Shown in pieces: positions 8,894 to 20,640 of a stretch of DNA of 64,000 nucleotides; positions within the stretch are counted from its first letter, which is position 1, and each line of letters begins with the position of its first letter. This DNA comes from Forficula auricularia (lineage: Eukaryota; Arthropoda; Insecta; Dermaptera; Forficulidae), in assembly GCA_024734495.1 (NCBI GenBank), contig JALMQS010000085.1, positions 21,109,539 to 21,173,538 of the forward strand, read 5' to 3'. The notes under the pieces are model-generated. The model was not told where the DNA came from. It saw nothing but the letters and a program-made list of their open reading frames with translations, and made no database searches. The position numbers and the translations under genes were made by a program.

Positions 8894-9279
8894 GGAGAGG
8901 GGACATTTCAGATTTGTGACAAAATGTGACAGGGGCGCCCCGGGGATCTTCAAAATTCTGATGTTACATAAAAATAATTTTTATAAAAAAAATAAAACCG
9001 ACTTCAAAAAAATTAAATGGAACAAATAAAATAATAAGAACTCAAAAATCAAATAAAATACACTAAAAGGTAAATAATTATCCTATTTAGTTACAACTAA
9101 ACGATAAATATTAACATGAAATTACTTTTTGAACGGGTGCATGGTGCGGGGGTAGGGGATGCTGGTTGGGTTTCGGGGGGTGTGGTGGGTGGGAGTGGAG
9201 TGTGAGGGTGGGGTTTGTGGTCCATGGTGGGTGCCCCCTGGCTAGCAAGAGGGCCGCCGAAGGCAGGCCTTGCAGCTAG
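8894..9279 (+). mobile_element. Helitron 3' end, CTAG type
   Basis: The 3' end has a hairpin GGCCGCC-GAA-GGC(A)GGCC followed by TTGCAG and CTAG (9276-9279), then T. This fits the Helitron rule of a hairpin near a CTRR terminus inserted before T. A strongly G-rich module (about 9125-9230) precedes it. The 5' boundary is not clear. No Rep/helicase frame. Confidence 0.7.
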
Positions 9280-9343
9280 TAGACAATATTAATAGGTATT
9301 AATATTTTTACACGCTTTATAATTATTAGCTTCATTACTTTAC

Positions 9344-9465
9344 TATACATGGTTAAGTATTAAAATCTTGCATGAAAAGTGTTTTGTTTGTTTTTTTCCT
9401 TCGTTTTTTCAAAATATCTCAAAAACGGCTGAAACTCTTTTGATAAAAAAGTTTGAGCGAAACCA
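9344..9465 (+). mobile_element. Helentron-like family X, 5' fragment
   Basis: Begins TACTTTACTATACATGGTTA and follows the family through CTCAAAAACGGCTGAAACTC, then breaks off. Confidence 0.5.
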
Positions 9466-10436
9466 TTACGTTCATTCTTTTAATCCGAATTTGTAGGATT
9501 CCTTATCCTTCAGCAATGATTTTTTCCATTCCATCTTCAAAAGAAAATACCTCTAATTAATTAAATTTTCTAATTTTAATAAATAATAATATTTGTAATT
9601 AACTATTTATTAATGGGTTTTAAAATTAAAATACCAATTAATTAATAAAATAAAATTAAAATAAACTGCCGGATCGTTGCTAGACTTAATCCAAAGTCAT
9701 TTGAAATATTAATATGTTTATTCCTTTAATAGCAATCATATATCACTGGCTATTTGAAGTCCATGTTGACTTAAAATCAAAAATAACGATCGATTCTTAA
9801 CTAATACTAGGGTGAGAACGCACTTGTTAATGTGCTTCTCATTGGATAAAGTAAAAAGCAAAATCACATTAATAAAATTGAACTGAGGAGGCAAATCGAG
9901 GAAAACTCAAATGTTTATATGGTAAACTCTACCTTTACTATTCTCTACCTATTTAAAGCTTATCTAAAAATTATCCTTCCATGCAATAACCTCTGGAGAA
10001 TTCGATCAACGACTGGACTCGCCTAGCTTCTACGCAGCTTTCATTCTTCTACGCCCAATCGGGTGCCTAAATACAGGCGTACCAACATTATAAATCAAGT
10101 TCAAATTCCGTCTACATTTTGAGAATTTTAATTAGTACAGTTATTTATTTATATTTTATGATTCAATATTTTTCTTATACGTGCAAAAAAATTGAATTAG
10201 TTAAAAAGCTCTAAATTAAAAGCATCCGGAAATTCTCGCACCCTTGACCATTTGGGACTTGACTTCATCCCCCACAGTCCTAATGCCAGGTAATTGAATC
10301 TTGATAGTTGTTCTATCGGGGTGTTATTATATTTATTTCTAGGTTGCATGTGAGAGGAGTCTTTGGAATGACCATAGATTTTGTCTTTGTCGTTGTTATA
10401 TAATAAATAAATGTATTCATATTGTTGTGTATATGT
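9466..10436. other. Mostly unassigned; one Helentron-like 3' end
   Basis: Around 9660-9800 on the minus strand is a degraded copy of the 3' end with the palindrome CCGGATCGTTGC and AGTCATTTGAAAT, matching the 19.5 and 54.6 kb copies. The rest (9800-10436) shows no gene, repeat copy or structure that I can name. Confidence 0.35.
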
Positions 10437-10565
10437 ATTCTAAATAGCAAGAAAAAAATTTGAATGACGAAGTGTCTTAAAAATTTGATCAAGAGCCTGA
10501 TGAAGCCACAATAAATTGGCGAAACGTTGCAATTGGTCGTATGATTTAACACGGTGTTTCCTTTT
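10437..10565 (+). mobile_element. PLE-type 3' end with hammerhead-like core
   Basis: CTGATGA (10497-10503), A, stem GCCA (10505-10508) / TGGC (10517-10520), GAAAC (10521-10525) and GTTGC. The flanks AATGACGAAGTGTC and GATTTAACACGGTGTTTCC recur at 48.0-49.2 kb and 61.7 kb. It lacks recognisable coding sequence. Confidence 0.55.
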
Positions 10566-10570
10566 TACTT

Positions 10571-11873
10571 TAGCATACAGGGTATGGTCAAGTATTGTAA
10601 TCGTGCATGAAAAAGTGGGTTTTTTCCTTCTTTTTTCTAAATATCTCAAAAACGGCTGAAATTATTTTGATTAAAAAAATTGAGCAAAATCATGACATTT
10701 CGCTCTACAAAAAAGCTCAAATAAGTGAACATCGAAAAAATTATATTTTTCGAGATAATAATTGTTTTGTCAAAATGTCTGATAGTCTGTCTGTTAGCTA
10801 GTCTGTGCGTTACCAAATTTGTGTGGACGAGCTAGCTCAAAAACTGGTTTGAATATCAAAACCAAATTTCACAGGTAGTTTTGGTCAATTGAGATTAAGT
10901 ACTGATTAGATTTTGGTGGATATTGACCCAAAATCAAGGTGGGTGGAGGGGGGGGGGGTTAAAAATTAAAAATCTAGGCCATTTGAGGAAACTCAACCAA
11001 ATTTTGTATACATAATCAGTTTACCCCTAGAAGTATAATAAGCTGACGTGTTCTGATGTGGCCATCCACTTGACTTTACCATACAACCTGGCCCCTCACT
11101 TGTATTTAATATTTAATAAAATTATTTATAATCATGTAGGGGTAGGGGGAGTTAGTTTTTGCATTTTAAGACTCCTGGGGCTCACTGATTATGTATACAA
11201 AATTTGGTTGAGTTTGGTAAATGGCCAAGATTTTCATTTTTTGATCCTCCGCCACCTCCCCCCCATTTCGGGCCGTTACTTTTTGCATTTTTAGACTTCT
11301 GGGGACCCACTGATTATGTATACAAAATTTGGTTGAGTTTGCTTAAACGACCTAGATTTTTAACTTTTAACCCCCCCCCTCCACCCCCTTAATTTTGGGT
11401 CGATATGCACCAAAATCTAATCAGCTCTTAATCTCAATGGACCAAAACTACATGTGAAATTTGGTTTCGATATTCATACTAGTTTTTGAGTTAGCTCGTC
11501 CACAATATTTGGTACCGCACAGACTAACAGACATTTTGACAAAACAATTATTATCTCGAAAAATATAATTTTTTCGATGTTCACTTATTAGATCTTTTTT
11601 GTAGACTGAAATGCCATGGTTTTACTCAATTTTTTTAATCGAAATAATTTCAGCCATTTTTTAGATATTTTGAAAAAAAATTAAGGAAAAAAACACTTTT
11701 TTCATGCACGATTACAATACTTGACCATACCCTGTATGGTAAAGTAAAATGCAAAAACTAACCCCCCCCTCCCTACATGATTATAAATAATTTTATTAAA
11801 TATTAAATATAAGTGAGGGGTCAGGTTGTATGGTAAAGTCAAGTGGATGGCCACATCAGAAAAGGTCAGCTTT
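10571..11873. mobile_element. Helentron-like family X with a self-nested copy
   Basis: A plus-strand unit starts at 10571 (CATACAGGGTATGGTCAAGT), stops at about 11039, and resumes at about 11751-11873 up to AAGTGGATGGCCACATCAGA. Between lies a complete minus-strand unit of about 718 bp (11040-11757), from AAGCTGACGTGTTCTG to CCTGTATGGTAAAGT. The inserted copy defines the family ends: 5' TTTACTTTACCATACAGGG and 3' ...GAACACGTCAGCTT, with subterminal inverted repeats ACTTTACCATACA / TGTATGGTAAAGT. No protein is encoded. Confidence 0.65.
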
Positions 11874-12374
11874 TTCCTCTTATTTGTTACATCTAATAGT
11901 AATAATAGTTCGTTTCGTTTATTATTCCATTATTCTCGTATTAAATGGAAATTCCTTTAGTATGTTATTATTCTGGCATAGAGATTGAGTGAGATGAGAG
12001 ATAGCGAGAAGAGAGCTTAACTAGCATTCTCCAGTCGATCCACCCACATACACCCATCCACTTCTTCACCTTCTTCTTCTCTTTCTCTTTCTACTTTCTT
12101 TTTTTTTACTTTCTCTTTTTTTAAGTCATCTCCCTTGTTTCTTTCTTTTGTCCTCGTCTCCGCCAAGAGAACAAATGAGATTTAACCCCGAGCGATTTCA
12201 TAATTCTTTTGGTTCGTCACTCATAAATAGTAAGTATAGTATTTTAGAGAGATATAGATTGCCAAGAAAGACAACACTACTACTAAATATAAAACCTGGA
12301 ATATAATAATAAAAAAAAAAAGTTATTTAGAATATCAAGAAAATACGGCTTTTATATTCCAATTATAATTTATA
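11874..12374. other. Unassigned, pyrimidine-rich stretch
   Basis: Contains a CT-rich run at about 12060-12150 and otherwise unremarkable sequence. No open frame of interest and no second copy in the window. Confidence 0.3.
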
Positions 12375-12883
12375 TCTACTCTTATTAAACGAGCAAAAAT
12401 TGTATATATATTTATTTGTATATTTATATATTTGTATCTTTGTTTTATTTTGAGAACGGCTCTACCGATTTTAATGAAAGCAACCAAAGCCGACCAAAAG
12501 CGATCTGGCTAGGTCTGGACCTCGACAAATTTCATCTTAATTGATCTTTTTTTAATTAAATTAATTATTGATAGATGAAAATCTCAATAAAAAAGTTTGT
12601 TTATATTTTTTTCAATTATCTTTTATTTATTAATTGGTTTTTTAATTTTAAAACCCACTAATAAGTTATAACAAATATTATTATATTATATTGAAATTTT
12701 TTGTTTGTTTTTAATTAACAGGTGTCTAAATCATAATAAAACAGGTGTGTTTAGGGTGGCGGTAGGGGTGCAGTGGTGGGGGCGAGGTGCGTAGTTTCGG
12801 GGGGTCCAGGGGGCGTGTATTATATATATTTGTATTTTTTTTAATTTGGTTACCGTGCATCGCTCAGTGGCTCCAGGTACTAA
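12375..12883 (+). mobile_element. Mini-Helitron, CTAA type (509 bp)
   Basis: The 5' end TCTACTCTTATTAAACGAGC follows A. The 3' end has ACCGTGC-ATC-GCTCAGT, an imperfect hairpin, then GGCTCCAGGTACTAA followed by T. Interior blocks (AACGGCTCTACCGATTTT, GCGATCTGGCTAGGTCTGGA) are shared with the copies at 46.8 and 56.3 kb. A G-rich module at about 12745-12825 precedes the hairpin. Non-autonomous. Confidence 0.8.
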
Positions 12884-13990
12884 TATTTTAAATATATATG
12901 AAAATCACGCACAAGGAGTTTTTGGGCTTTACAAATCGATCTGTCAGGGTCTTATCTGGGAGTAGCTTTAATTTGATTTTGCACCATTCGTAATCATAGT
13001 AAATTTCATAAAAGGAATCGCAGGGAATTGGATAAATCAAAACACAGATGTATATCAAGTGGCCCAGACGTTTCGTCAATTTATTTTGACTTCCTCAGTG
13101 GCTCATTTTATCATTCTTTTTGTCAAAAACAGTTTATTATTTATAAGACAAAACATCATATTATATGCATTGTTCTTTCTTTAGCACATTCTTGGCTCAC
13201 AATAATTTGAGAAACGACTTTTTCTTGAACAATAAAATTTTTGTATATATTTACTTATGGGGCATCCACGCCAACCAAATAGGACGGTTTGAAAAATTTA
13301 AATTTTTGATTTTCTTCATTTTTTGACATTTTTTAATTACCAGTCAAAAAACTCTTCCTGGTAAATTTTGAAATTTTTTAGATCACCGGTTTAAGAGATA
13401 TCAAATTTCACTTCTTCAAAAATGGTCTAAATTCAAAAAAAAATTTGTGAAAATTTTATTTTTTTACATACTTTTTAGTAAAAAATTCAAAAAAATTATT
13501 TAAAGTGTTTTTATATGCGATTTAAGAGTTTGAAAATTTTAATTTTGTTTTGAAACTGTATGTAGTCTTCGATTTTTTTGATAATTTTTTATTATAAACT
13601 TCTATATTTATTCTACAAATTTTAAGACCGGGTTGTTAGTGGTCCTAGGATAATTATGTACTATTTTTTTTCGATTTTTTTAAAATTTCGAAAAAATTTT
13701 ATTCGCTATTAACCATTATTAAAACCACTTTTTGGAATTGAGTTCTCTTTTTTTAGTTATTTTGAAATGATTTTTAACGTTAACAGGTCTTTAAAATAAA
13801 TAATTAGTATTTTAGTTTGTTGAAAGAAAATCAAAAATCGAAAATCGAAAAAAAATACTAGGTAATTATCATATTACCACAATCAACCCGGTCTTAAAAT
13901 TTGTACAATGAATAGAAGTTTAAAATAAAAAATTATCGAAAAAATCAAAGAATACATACAATTTCAAAAACAAGATTAAAATTTTCATAC

Positions 13991-14348
13991 AAGCGACAAT
14001 AAAGTTAATTTCAGAATTCATAATACTTTCCAAAATATTAATTTAAAAGGTGAAATGTGCGAGTTTGTATATACTTATACGTGTAAAATCTTAATTCTTG
14101 TAGATGGATTGCTGTAGCGGTATTTATGTGTATTTTTATATTTGTATTTGTATTGTATTTTGATGTGTTTTGTATTTGATATTGTATTGTATTTTGTATT
14201 GCATTGTATTTTGTATTGTAATTTATTTTGTATTGTATTGTTTATGTACTGTATTTGTATTTCACTTCTTATGTTATCAATTGCAATTTTAATTGTAAAA
14301 ATCTGTATCTGATGGCTAAAAGGCCAGGGATGAATCAATAAAAAAAAA
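13991..14348 (+). mobile_element. LINE 3' tail inserted in the palindrome
   Basis: Flanked by the direct repeat TTTCATAC (13983-13990, 14349-14356). It ends with GATGGCTAAAAGGCCAGGGA, TGAATCAATAAA and a poly-A run, typical of a LINE 3' UTR. A GTATT-rich stretch at 14130-14260 is low-complexity. It is absent from the opposite arm, so it is younger than the palindrome. Confidence 0.75.
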
Positions 14349-14703
14349 TTTCATACTCAAAAATCGTATTTAAAAACACTTTAAATAATTTTTTGTATTT
14401 TTTCTAAAAAGTATGTAAAAGAACAAAAATTTGAATTTAGACCATATTTGAAGAAGTTATGAGCGAAAAACCGAAATTCGATATGTTTTAAACCGATGAT
14501 CAAAAAAATTTAAAAATTTACCAGAAAGAGTTTTTTGATGGGTACTAAAAAATGTCAAAAAATGAAGGAAATCAAAAATTGAAATTTTTCAAACCGTCTG
14601 ATTTCGCGTGGAATTCCCCATATACATATTTGAAGGACAAATTTTTAATTGTTCAAGAAAAAAGTCTTTTCCAATATTATTGTGAGCCAAGAATGTGCTA
14701 AAG

Positions 14704-14944
14704 CAGGGACCTTCAAACTTTTTCAAGATCGGTGGACCAAATTTCCAGTGGTGCACAATGCACATCTCTCAAAACGTAGAAAATAACAACTTCAGTATAA
14801 TTATCTAGTCATTAGATGGATTATTTATTATATAGCTTTTTTATTTATTTATTTTGAAGATTTAACATTTTTTTTTTAGTAAAGTAACCACATCGTCGCG
14901 GTGCACCTGAAAGTTCTCCGCGGTGAATATTTTGAAGACCCCTG
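14704..14944. mobile_element. 241-bp hAT-type MITE
   Basis: Ends CAGGGACCTTCAAA and (inverted) CAGGGGTCTTCAAA. The flanking 8-bp repeats TGCTAAAG (14696-14703) and TGCTAAAA (14945-14952) are the target duplication; the uninterrupted site is visible, inverted, in the other palindrome arm near 13165-13180. No coding sequence. Confidence 0.85.
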
Positions 14945-15294
14945 TGCTAAAAAAAGATCAATGGATATAATATGATGTTTTGTCTTATAGAAAAACTGTT
15001 TTTGACAAAGAGTGATAAAAAATGAGCCACTGAGGAAGTCAAAATAAATCGACGAAACGACCGGCCCACTTAATAAAAACTCTATGGTTTGATTTATCCA
15101 ATTCCAATTCCTTTTATTTAATTTTTATTTAATTTGATTGTTTTTTTTCGTAATCAGAGTAATTAAACACTAGAATTATTAATAAACGTTTTATAATTGT
15201 TGATACTAAGATTTTTGTCAGATAGTACCTAAGGAGGTAAGTAAGCTGTTTTAAAATTCAATCTGCCTTCTCTTTCATCTGTTGGACTTTTTAT

Positions 15295-16204
15295 CAGGGC
15301 CGGATTAGCCATAGAAGCAAAAGCAGCCCCCCGTTTCTGAAGACCCCGCGCATAGAGCAGAAAATGTTTAGCATTTTCATTAGAGTTGTGATTGGAGAGG
15401 CGAGCCTTGGCGGGCAAGCGGGGAGGGATTTCTCCCCCCCCCTCCCCATCGGATGATACTCCGCTGGCCGCTTGGAGGGGACATTGCTCTATATAAGTCG
15501 TGAACGCAGTTGGGGTGGATGGTCGGGTTTTGGGACGGGTAGAGTGCGCATCTATCCAAGATATACAGGCAGCGCTGTAGTGGCTGATTTGCCACCACAA
15601 GGTTTCAATTTGGCTAATCCGATTAGAGATCAACTAATTTTTTATTACAATTGTCAAATTTTGTAAGTAACAAGTTGTGGGGGGAATGAGTTTTATAGGG
15701 TGGGGGCATTGTCCCCCGTGCCCCTCCCCTTAACTACGACAATGGAAATAATCTTACGAATTTACTTGTCTTTAATGATTACTAACTGCAGCTGAGAACG
15801 TTCTTTTTCTACATTAAAGCGTGTAAAAAGTGAGCTAAGAGGAACAGTATGGAACAAGATCATCTAAATAACCTCAATTTTTTTTCTACCCCCTTGGCCT
15901 CGTGAACTAAATGCCCATTTAGCCAGTCGTCTCAGATTCACGAAGAGTAGGTGTATAACAAAATAAATAAATAAATAGTTATCATTGGATTAAGATTGGA
16001 AGCCAATGGATATTATGTGCAACCTCAACTTAATAAACATTGAATGTAATTTACTTAAAGAAATGTATTTGTCTATAGTGTTATCTCTAAATTTGATCAC
16101 ATTAAATCGAGAAATGTGTTTGTTTTTAAAAGTTAAGCTATTATCATACAAAATCGGTCCCCGCAGTAACATTTGATACGAACCCCGCGCTTAATCCGCC
16201 AGTG
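15295..16204. mobile_element. 910-bp hAT-type non-autonomous element
   Basis: Left end CAGGGCCGGATTA and inverted right end CACTGGCGGATTA are imperfect TIRs. They are flanked by CTTTTTAT (15287-15294) and TTTTTTAT (16205-16212), an 8-bp target duplication with one mismatch. The interior is GC-richer at 15300-15730. The short frames there overlap on both strands and show no domain. Confidence 0.65.
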
Positions 16205-16911
16205 TTTTTTATTATTATTTTTTGTTTTGTTCGTAGCTGTAAAATTTATACGAATCTCATTTAAAGCCTGAACTTGATCAAGTATTGTTTATAGGCGGTA
16301 ATAAAGTTTCTCCAGCCACTCTCTCTCTCTATACCTTTGTGGGTGAGGCTGCCTCAGGGTAAGAGAGAATAAGCTGCCGCTCGTCTTCTAAGGTACCTAC
16401 CTATACTTTACACCTTTTAAGACAAGCAAATTGAACAAAAGAACCACGCCGAAATAATACACTGAACAACATTCCTATCTCTCTCTCTCTCTGTTTATCT
16501 TATGTTAGAATAATTAGAAAATCCAAATTGAATATACATATATAAACATTTATAGGTTGGTTGCACTGCATATAAAAGTAATCTTGATGGGAATGAAATA
16601 AAATTTCGTTTAAATTTGATATAGAATTTCAATCTGAATAAATAATGAGATAAAATGAAAGAGAGAGGAAAAAATGTTAAGAGATATCTTTTCCCTTTAA
16701 GGCTATTAAAATGACAAAATATAAAATTATACCAAGATGCTCGCTCTCGCGCTTGCCTTGCCGAAGGATATACGTATAAAAAGAAAAATGACAATAAAAA
16801 TGAAGATTGAGCAATAGAAGCCATTTTGTATATATATATATATCCCTAATATATTATTTTTAGCATATATACTATATATATAATTATATATATATCCATA
16901 ATATATTATTT
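16205..16911. other. Unassigned stretch with microsatellites
   Basis: Has (CT)n runs near 16318-16330 and 16478-16493 and AT runs near 16825-16900. A 109-residue minus-strand frame (16495-16824) has no recognisable motif, and I do not call it. Confidence 0.35.
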
Positions 16912-17655
16912 TTACTTTAGCATACAGGGTATGGTCAAGTATTGTAATCGCGTATGAAAAAAGTGTGTTTTTTGCTTCTTTTTTTCGAAATATCTCGAAA
17001 TCTGACTGAAGCTATTTTGGTTTAAAAAAATTAGAGCAAAACCATGGTCATTTCGGCTCTACAAAAAGCTCTAATAAGTGAACATCGAAAAAATTATATT
17101 TTTCGAGATAATAATTGTTTTAGTCAAAATATCTGTTAGTCCGAGGTTGTTGTCTGTTAGTCTGTTAGTATGTGCGTTACCAAATTTTTGTGGACGAGCT
17201 AGCTCAACAACATAGTGTGAATATCAAAACCAAATTTCACACGTAATTTTGGTGCATTGAGATTAAGAGCTGATTAGATTTTGGTACATATCAAGCCAAA
17301 ATTAAGGGGAGGGGATCGAGGATTAAAATTTAAAATTATAGTATTTTCAAATTCAAGAAATCAAGAAAAATAAAAATACTATAAAATGAACATATAATAA
17401 CGAAATATTTTTTTTCTGGCGCCAAAACTAGGAGGGGTGGGGTCAAAAAATAAAAATCTATGGCCATTTGAGTAAACTCATTCAAATTTTGTATACATAA
17501 TCAGTGGGCTACCAGAAGACTAGAAATCCAAAAACTAACCGCACGAAAGGAGGGGGGGGTTGTAGGGTCAAAAAATTAAAATCTAGGCCCTCGTACCAAG
17601 CTCAACCAGAAGTATATGGTAAAGTCAAGTGGATGGCCACATCAGAACGTGTCAA
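16912..17655 (+). mobile_element. Helentron-like family X copy
   Basis: 5' TTTACTTTAGCATACAGGG, interior CTCGAAATCTGACTGAAGC and TTTTTCGAGATAATAATTGT blocks, 3' GGTAAAGTCAAGTGGATGGCCACATCAGAACGTGTC. The interior differs from other copies by insertions near 17340-17410. Non-coding. Confidence 0.65.
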
Positions 17656-18402
17656 TTTTTTTGACGTGACAACGTCTTATAATTCGATGAAGCCGGCTGC
17701 ACGCTCGAAAAAACATGACTCATCTGAGGCGTTCCATTTAAGGCTTGAAGTGCAAGCGAGAGCGCGGAACGAGCGAGCGACAAAGAATGTTTCTTTCTAT
17801 CTTCTCTCTCACTCGCACCCTCTCTAGCCCCAATGCCCAACTCGTATTCCATCTCTTTCCCTCATGAGCGCTCTACTCTAGTCGGACTGCTTGCTTGCTC
17901 ACTTATATATATATATAAATATAAACCGCTACTATGTCCTGTCTATTTTCAACTTCCTCTGATGGACATTCAACAAGTGATCTATCCTAAATAATTATAG
18001 ATTTTTTTAAAAACTAAGAAAAACCTAGGGAACGGGGGGGGCCTTTTTTATAAAAGGACAGAGAGAGGGAGAAACTCATGAGCAAGCAAGAAGGAGATAA
18101 ATGAATGCGCAAGAAGGAGCGCGCGCTTTTAAATTAGATAGAACGAGAGGGAAGGAGATTTTCGATGGAAAGGATAAATACAGCACTCACGACGAAGAGG
18201 AAGAAAAAGAACAAAGTTAGCTTCGCAATAGATGGAGAAAAATCGGTTGTCTGTAAAGTCGGTTTAGTGACGATAGTTGAACGTGACAACGTCATAAGCA
18301 AGTACCATTCCATCAGTATTTTCTTATGACGTTGTCACGTTCAACTATCGTCACTAAACCGACTTTACAGACAACCGATTATTTCTCCATCTATTGCGCA
18401 GC
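17656..18402 (+). mobile_element. Repeat family Y, copy 1, ending in a long hairpin
   Basis: Begins with the TGACGTGACAACGTCTTATA block (17651) and a CG-rich segment (AGTGCAAGCGAGAGCGCGGA). It ends with a hairpin at 18221-18402 whose ~80-bp arms contain CGGTTGTCTGTAAAGTCGGT and GTTGAACGTGACAACGTCAT. Copy 2 is inverted at 36016-36720 with the same order of parts. No transposase visible. An ORF at 17504-17827 crosses the family X / Y boundary and is spurious. Confidence 0.6.
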
Positions 18403-18522
18403 TATTTAATATAGATTATATTTTTTATTTATTTTTGTAAAAGATTGTCCTGAAAAAATTACTCAAGAGATGTACTCATATTAAAAATGTTTGCCTAAAG
18501 GTATGCGGAAAAATTAAACATA

Positions 18523-18645
18523 TCCCTAGTAGCACAATGTTTCAATCTATATAGTAAATATATAGTGCCTATATAGATTCTCGAAATCAGGCGCTATATA
18601 ATTAGTACATATATAGTTTGAAACATTGTGCTATCTAGAGATGTG
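18523..18645. repeat. Short palindromic MITE-like repeat
   Basis: Arms AGCACAATGTTTCAA...CTATATAG and the complement near 18618-18636 enclose about 50 bp. Class and target duplication are unclear. Confidence 0.55.
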
Positions 18646-19504
18646 TTAGAGAGGTATATTTTAAATAAAGACAATTATTTTATAAAACAATCTTAAAAAA
18701 TGTAATTAATTAGCAATGTTCCCATTATCAATGAAATTTTAGAAAAATAGTTGCTTTAAAAAAAGAATAAACATTTTGTAAAATAGACACGACGGTTAAA
18801 AAAATAATTAATCAAGTTTATTTTCGCGCTACCTATATATAATTGAAAACTAAAAATGTTTGACACAAATTAGCAAGAATAGAAAATTAATGCGCTTTTT
18901 GAGAACTTTATAAGAATATTTAATCAGATTTTAAAATGAGAGTTTAGTTTTTGAGTAAATAACATGGTCTTTTTGTTGGACGTCGCTCTATTTAAGGATT
19001 CACGCCTGCCTCATGGATTTTCTATTCACTCGTAACTTTTAAATCGCTTTAAATAGACAAACATCATACCTAATGAACAAAATTATTTAATAAAAATCTT
19101 GTTTTTGTTGTTTTAAGGTAATTGTTTCGCGACAATACTGACAAAAAGTTAATGCTAGAGTATATAGTACAGACAATAATGATTCATAATTCATAATCCC
19201 AAAACTTTTTGCTGTTTATGTCCTACTACTAGCCAATCCCGTGGTTGTTTGACAAATCTGGTAACACTGTCCGAACTTGTATATATTTTATCATAGAAAT
19301 ATCAGATAAAATACATTATAAAGGGAGATTTATAAAACAAAAAGTTCTTAATAAGCGATTGAAAGCTGTTGCAACAATGGCTGAAGCGAAAAAACGTCAA
19401 AAGAAGTACTAAAGTTAACCCACTTTTTAGATTAAATAAAGGCGTTGTTTACCAGCTTGTTTTTAGTATAAATGAAAGTAATTAAAGTAATTAAAATCTA
19501 AATT
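18646..19504. other. Unassigned stretch
   Basis: AT-rich, no recognisable coding or repeat copy in the window. Possibly host intergenic sequence. Confidence 0.3.
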
Positions 19505-20640
19505 AAATAAACTGCAACGGATCGTTGCTAAACTTCATCCAAAGTGATTTGAAATTTTAATATGTTTATTTCTTTATTATTAATCAAATATCACTTGCTA
19601 TTTGCAATCCATGTTGACGTAAATTCAAAAATAGTGATCGATTCTCATCTAATACTCGAGGAATAACCATTCTACATTGGATTTTTGACATTTCGATTAT
19701 TATTGGTAACCATTGCTGAAGACATGGAGGAATCGACTTAAAAACAAGAATAACAATCGATTCTTATCTAATACTAGAGGAATAACCTTATTGCATTCCA
19801 TTTTTGATGTTTTGACTATTAATGGCAACCTCTACTGAAATCGTTGAAGAATCGACTTAAAATCAAAAAGATTAAGTACTTTTTTGGTAAACAACTTAAT
19901 CTTGAGCCTTAAGTAATAGATCAGAATCGATCACTATTTTTGATTTTAACTCGATTCCTCCATGCCTTCAACAATGGTTACCAATAATAATCGAAACGTC
20001 AAAAATCTCATGTAGAATTGTTATTCCTCAAGTATTAGATGAGAATCGGTGCCTATTTTTGATTTTAACTCGATTCCCATGTCTTCAGCAATGGTTACCA
20101 ATAATAACCGAAATGACAAAAATCCAATGTAGAATTGTTATTCCTCAAGTATTAGATGAGAATCAATCACTTTTTTGATTTTAAGTCGATTCCTCTATGT
20201 CTTCAGCAAAGGTAACGAATAAGAAAACAACGCAGTTGCTATGGTTACTTATAAAATTTCCTCCCAAATTTTTAACATTTCACAGAGAGAAGCCTATCCA
20301 TTCTTACTTAAGTTACGTTAAATGAGCTATATTAAACCGATCTTATGAATAAATTTTAAAGAATTTAAAAAAGTACTATCTAACTCTAGAGTACTTAAAG
20401 TACTTTAAAATATAATTTTACTAAAAACTTTATATAACCTTTTTTGCGGTTCCCAGGGCACTTAATTAGGATATTAAATTTCATCAAAATCGGTTAAGTC
20501 ATTTTCAAGATATTTAGAAAAACTAAAAAAGTACCGAAATAAAGTACTAATGTTTGTGGACCGATATGTACCAAAAAATTCGGTCTTTAATGATTAATCT
20601 ATAAAGTTTATAGTTTTTGAGAAAAAGTTAGGTTAGTGTA
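19505..20640 (-). mobile_element. Helentron-like subfamily 2 copy with internal repeats
   Basis: On the minus strand the 3' end lies at about 19505-19530, with the palindrome GCAACG-ATC-CGTTGC and then AGTTTATT. Internally, a unit of about 120 bp (GGAATAACCATTCTACATTG and ATTGGTAACCATTGCTGAAG) is repeated in both orientations between 19650 and 20220. Positions 20340-20620 match the interior of the 45.2-kb copy. The 5' end is not seen. Confidence 0.55.

Larger units (their letters stand above)
12890..15120. repeat. ~2.2-kb imperfect palindrome with nested insertions
   Basis: The outer arms carry a PLE-type 3' end in inverted orientation (GACTTCCTCAGTGGCTCATT at 13088 against its complement near 15020). 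The inner arms are long inverted copies (13255-13700 against 13830-14640) that meet near 13760. Inner paired points (13627/13892) and outer ones (13094/15034) differ in their coordinate sums by 609. That is almost exactly the length of the two insertions in the right arm (358+8 and 241+8). Hammerhead-like cores are at 13070-13098 (minus) and 15030-15058 (plus). Confidence 0.75.
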
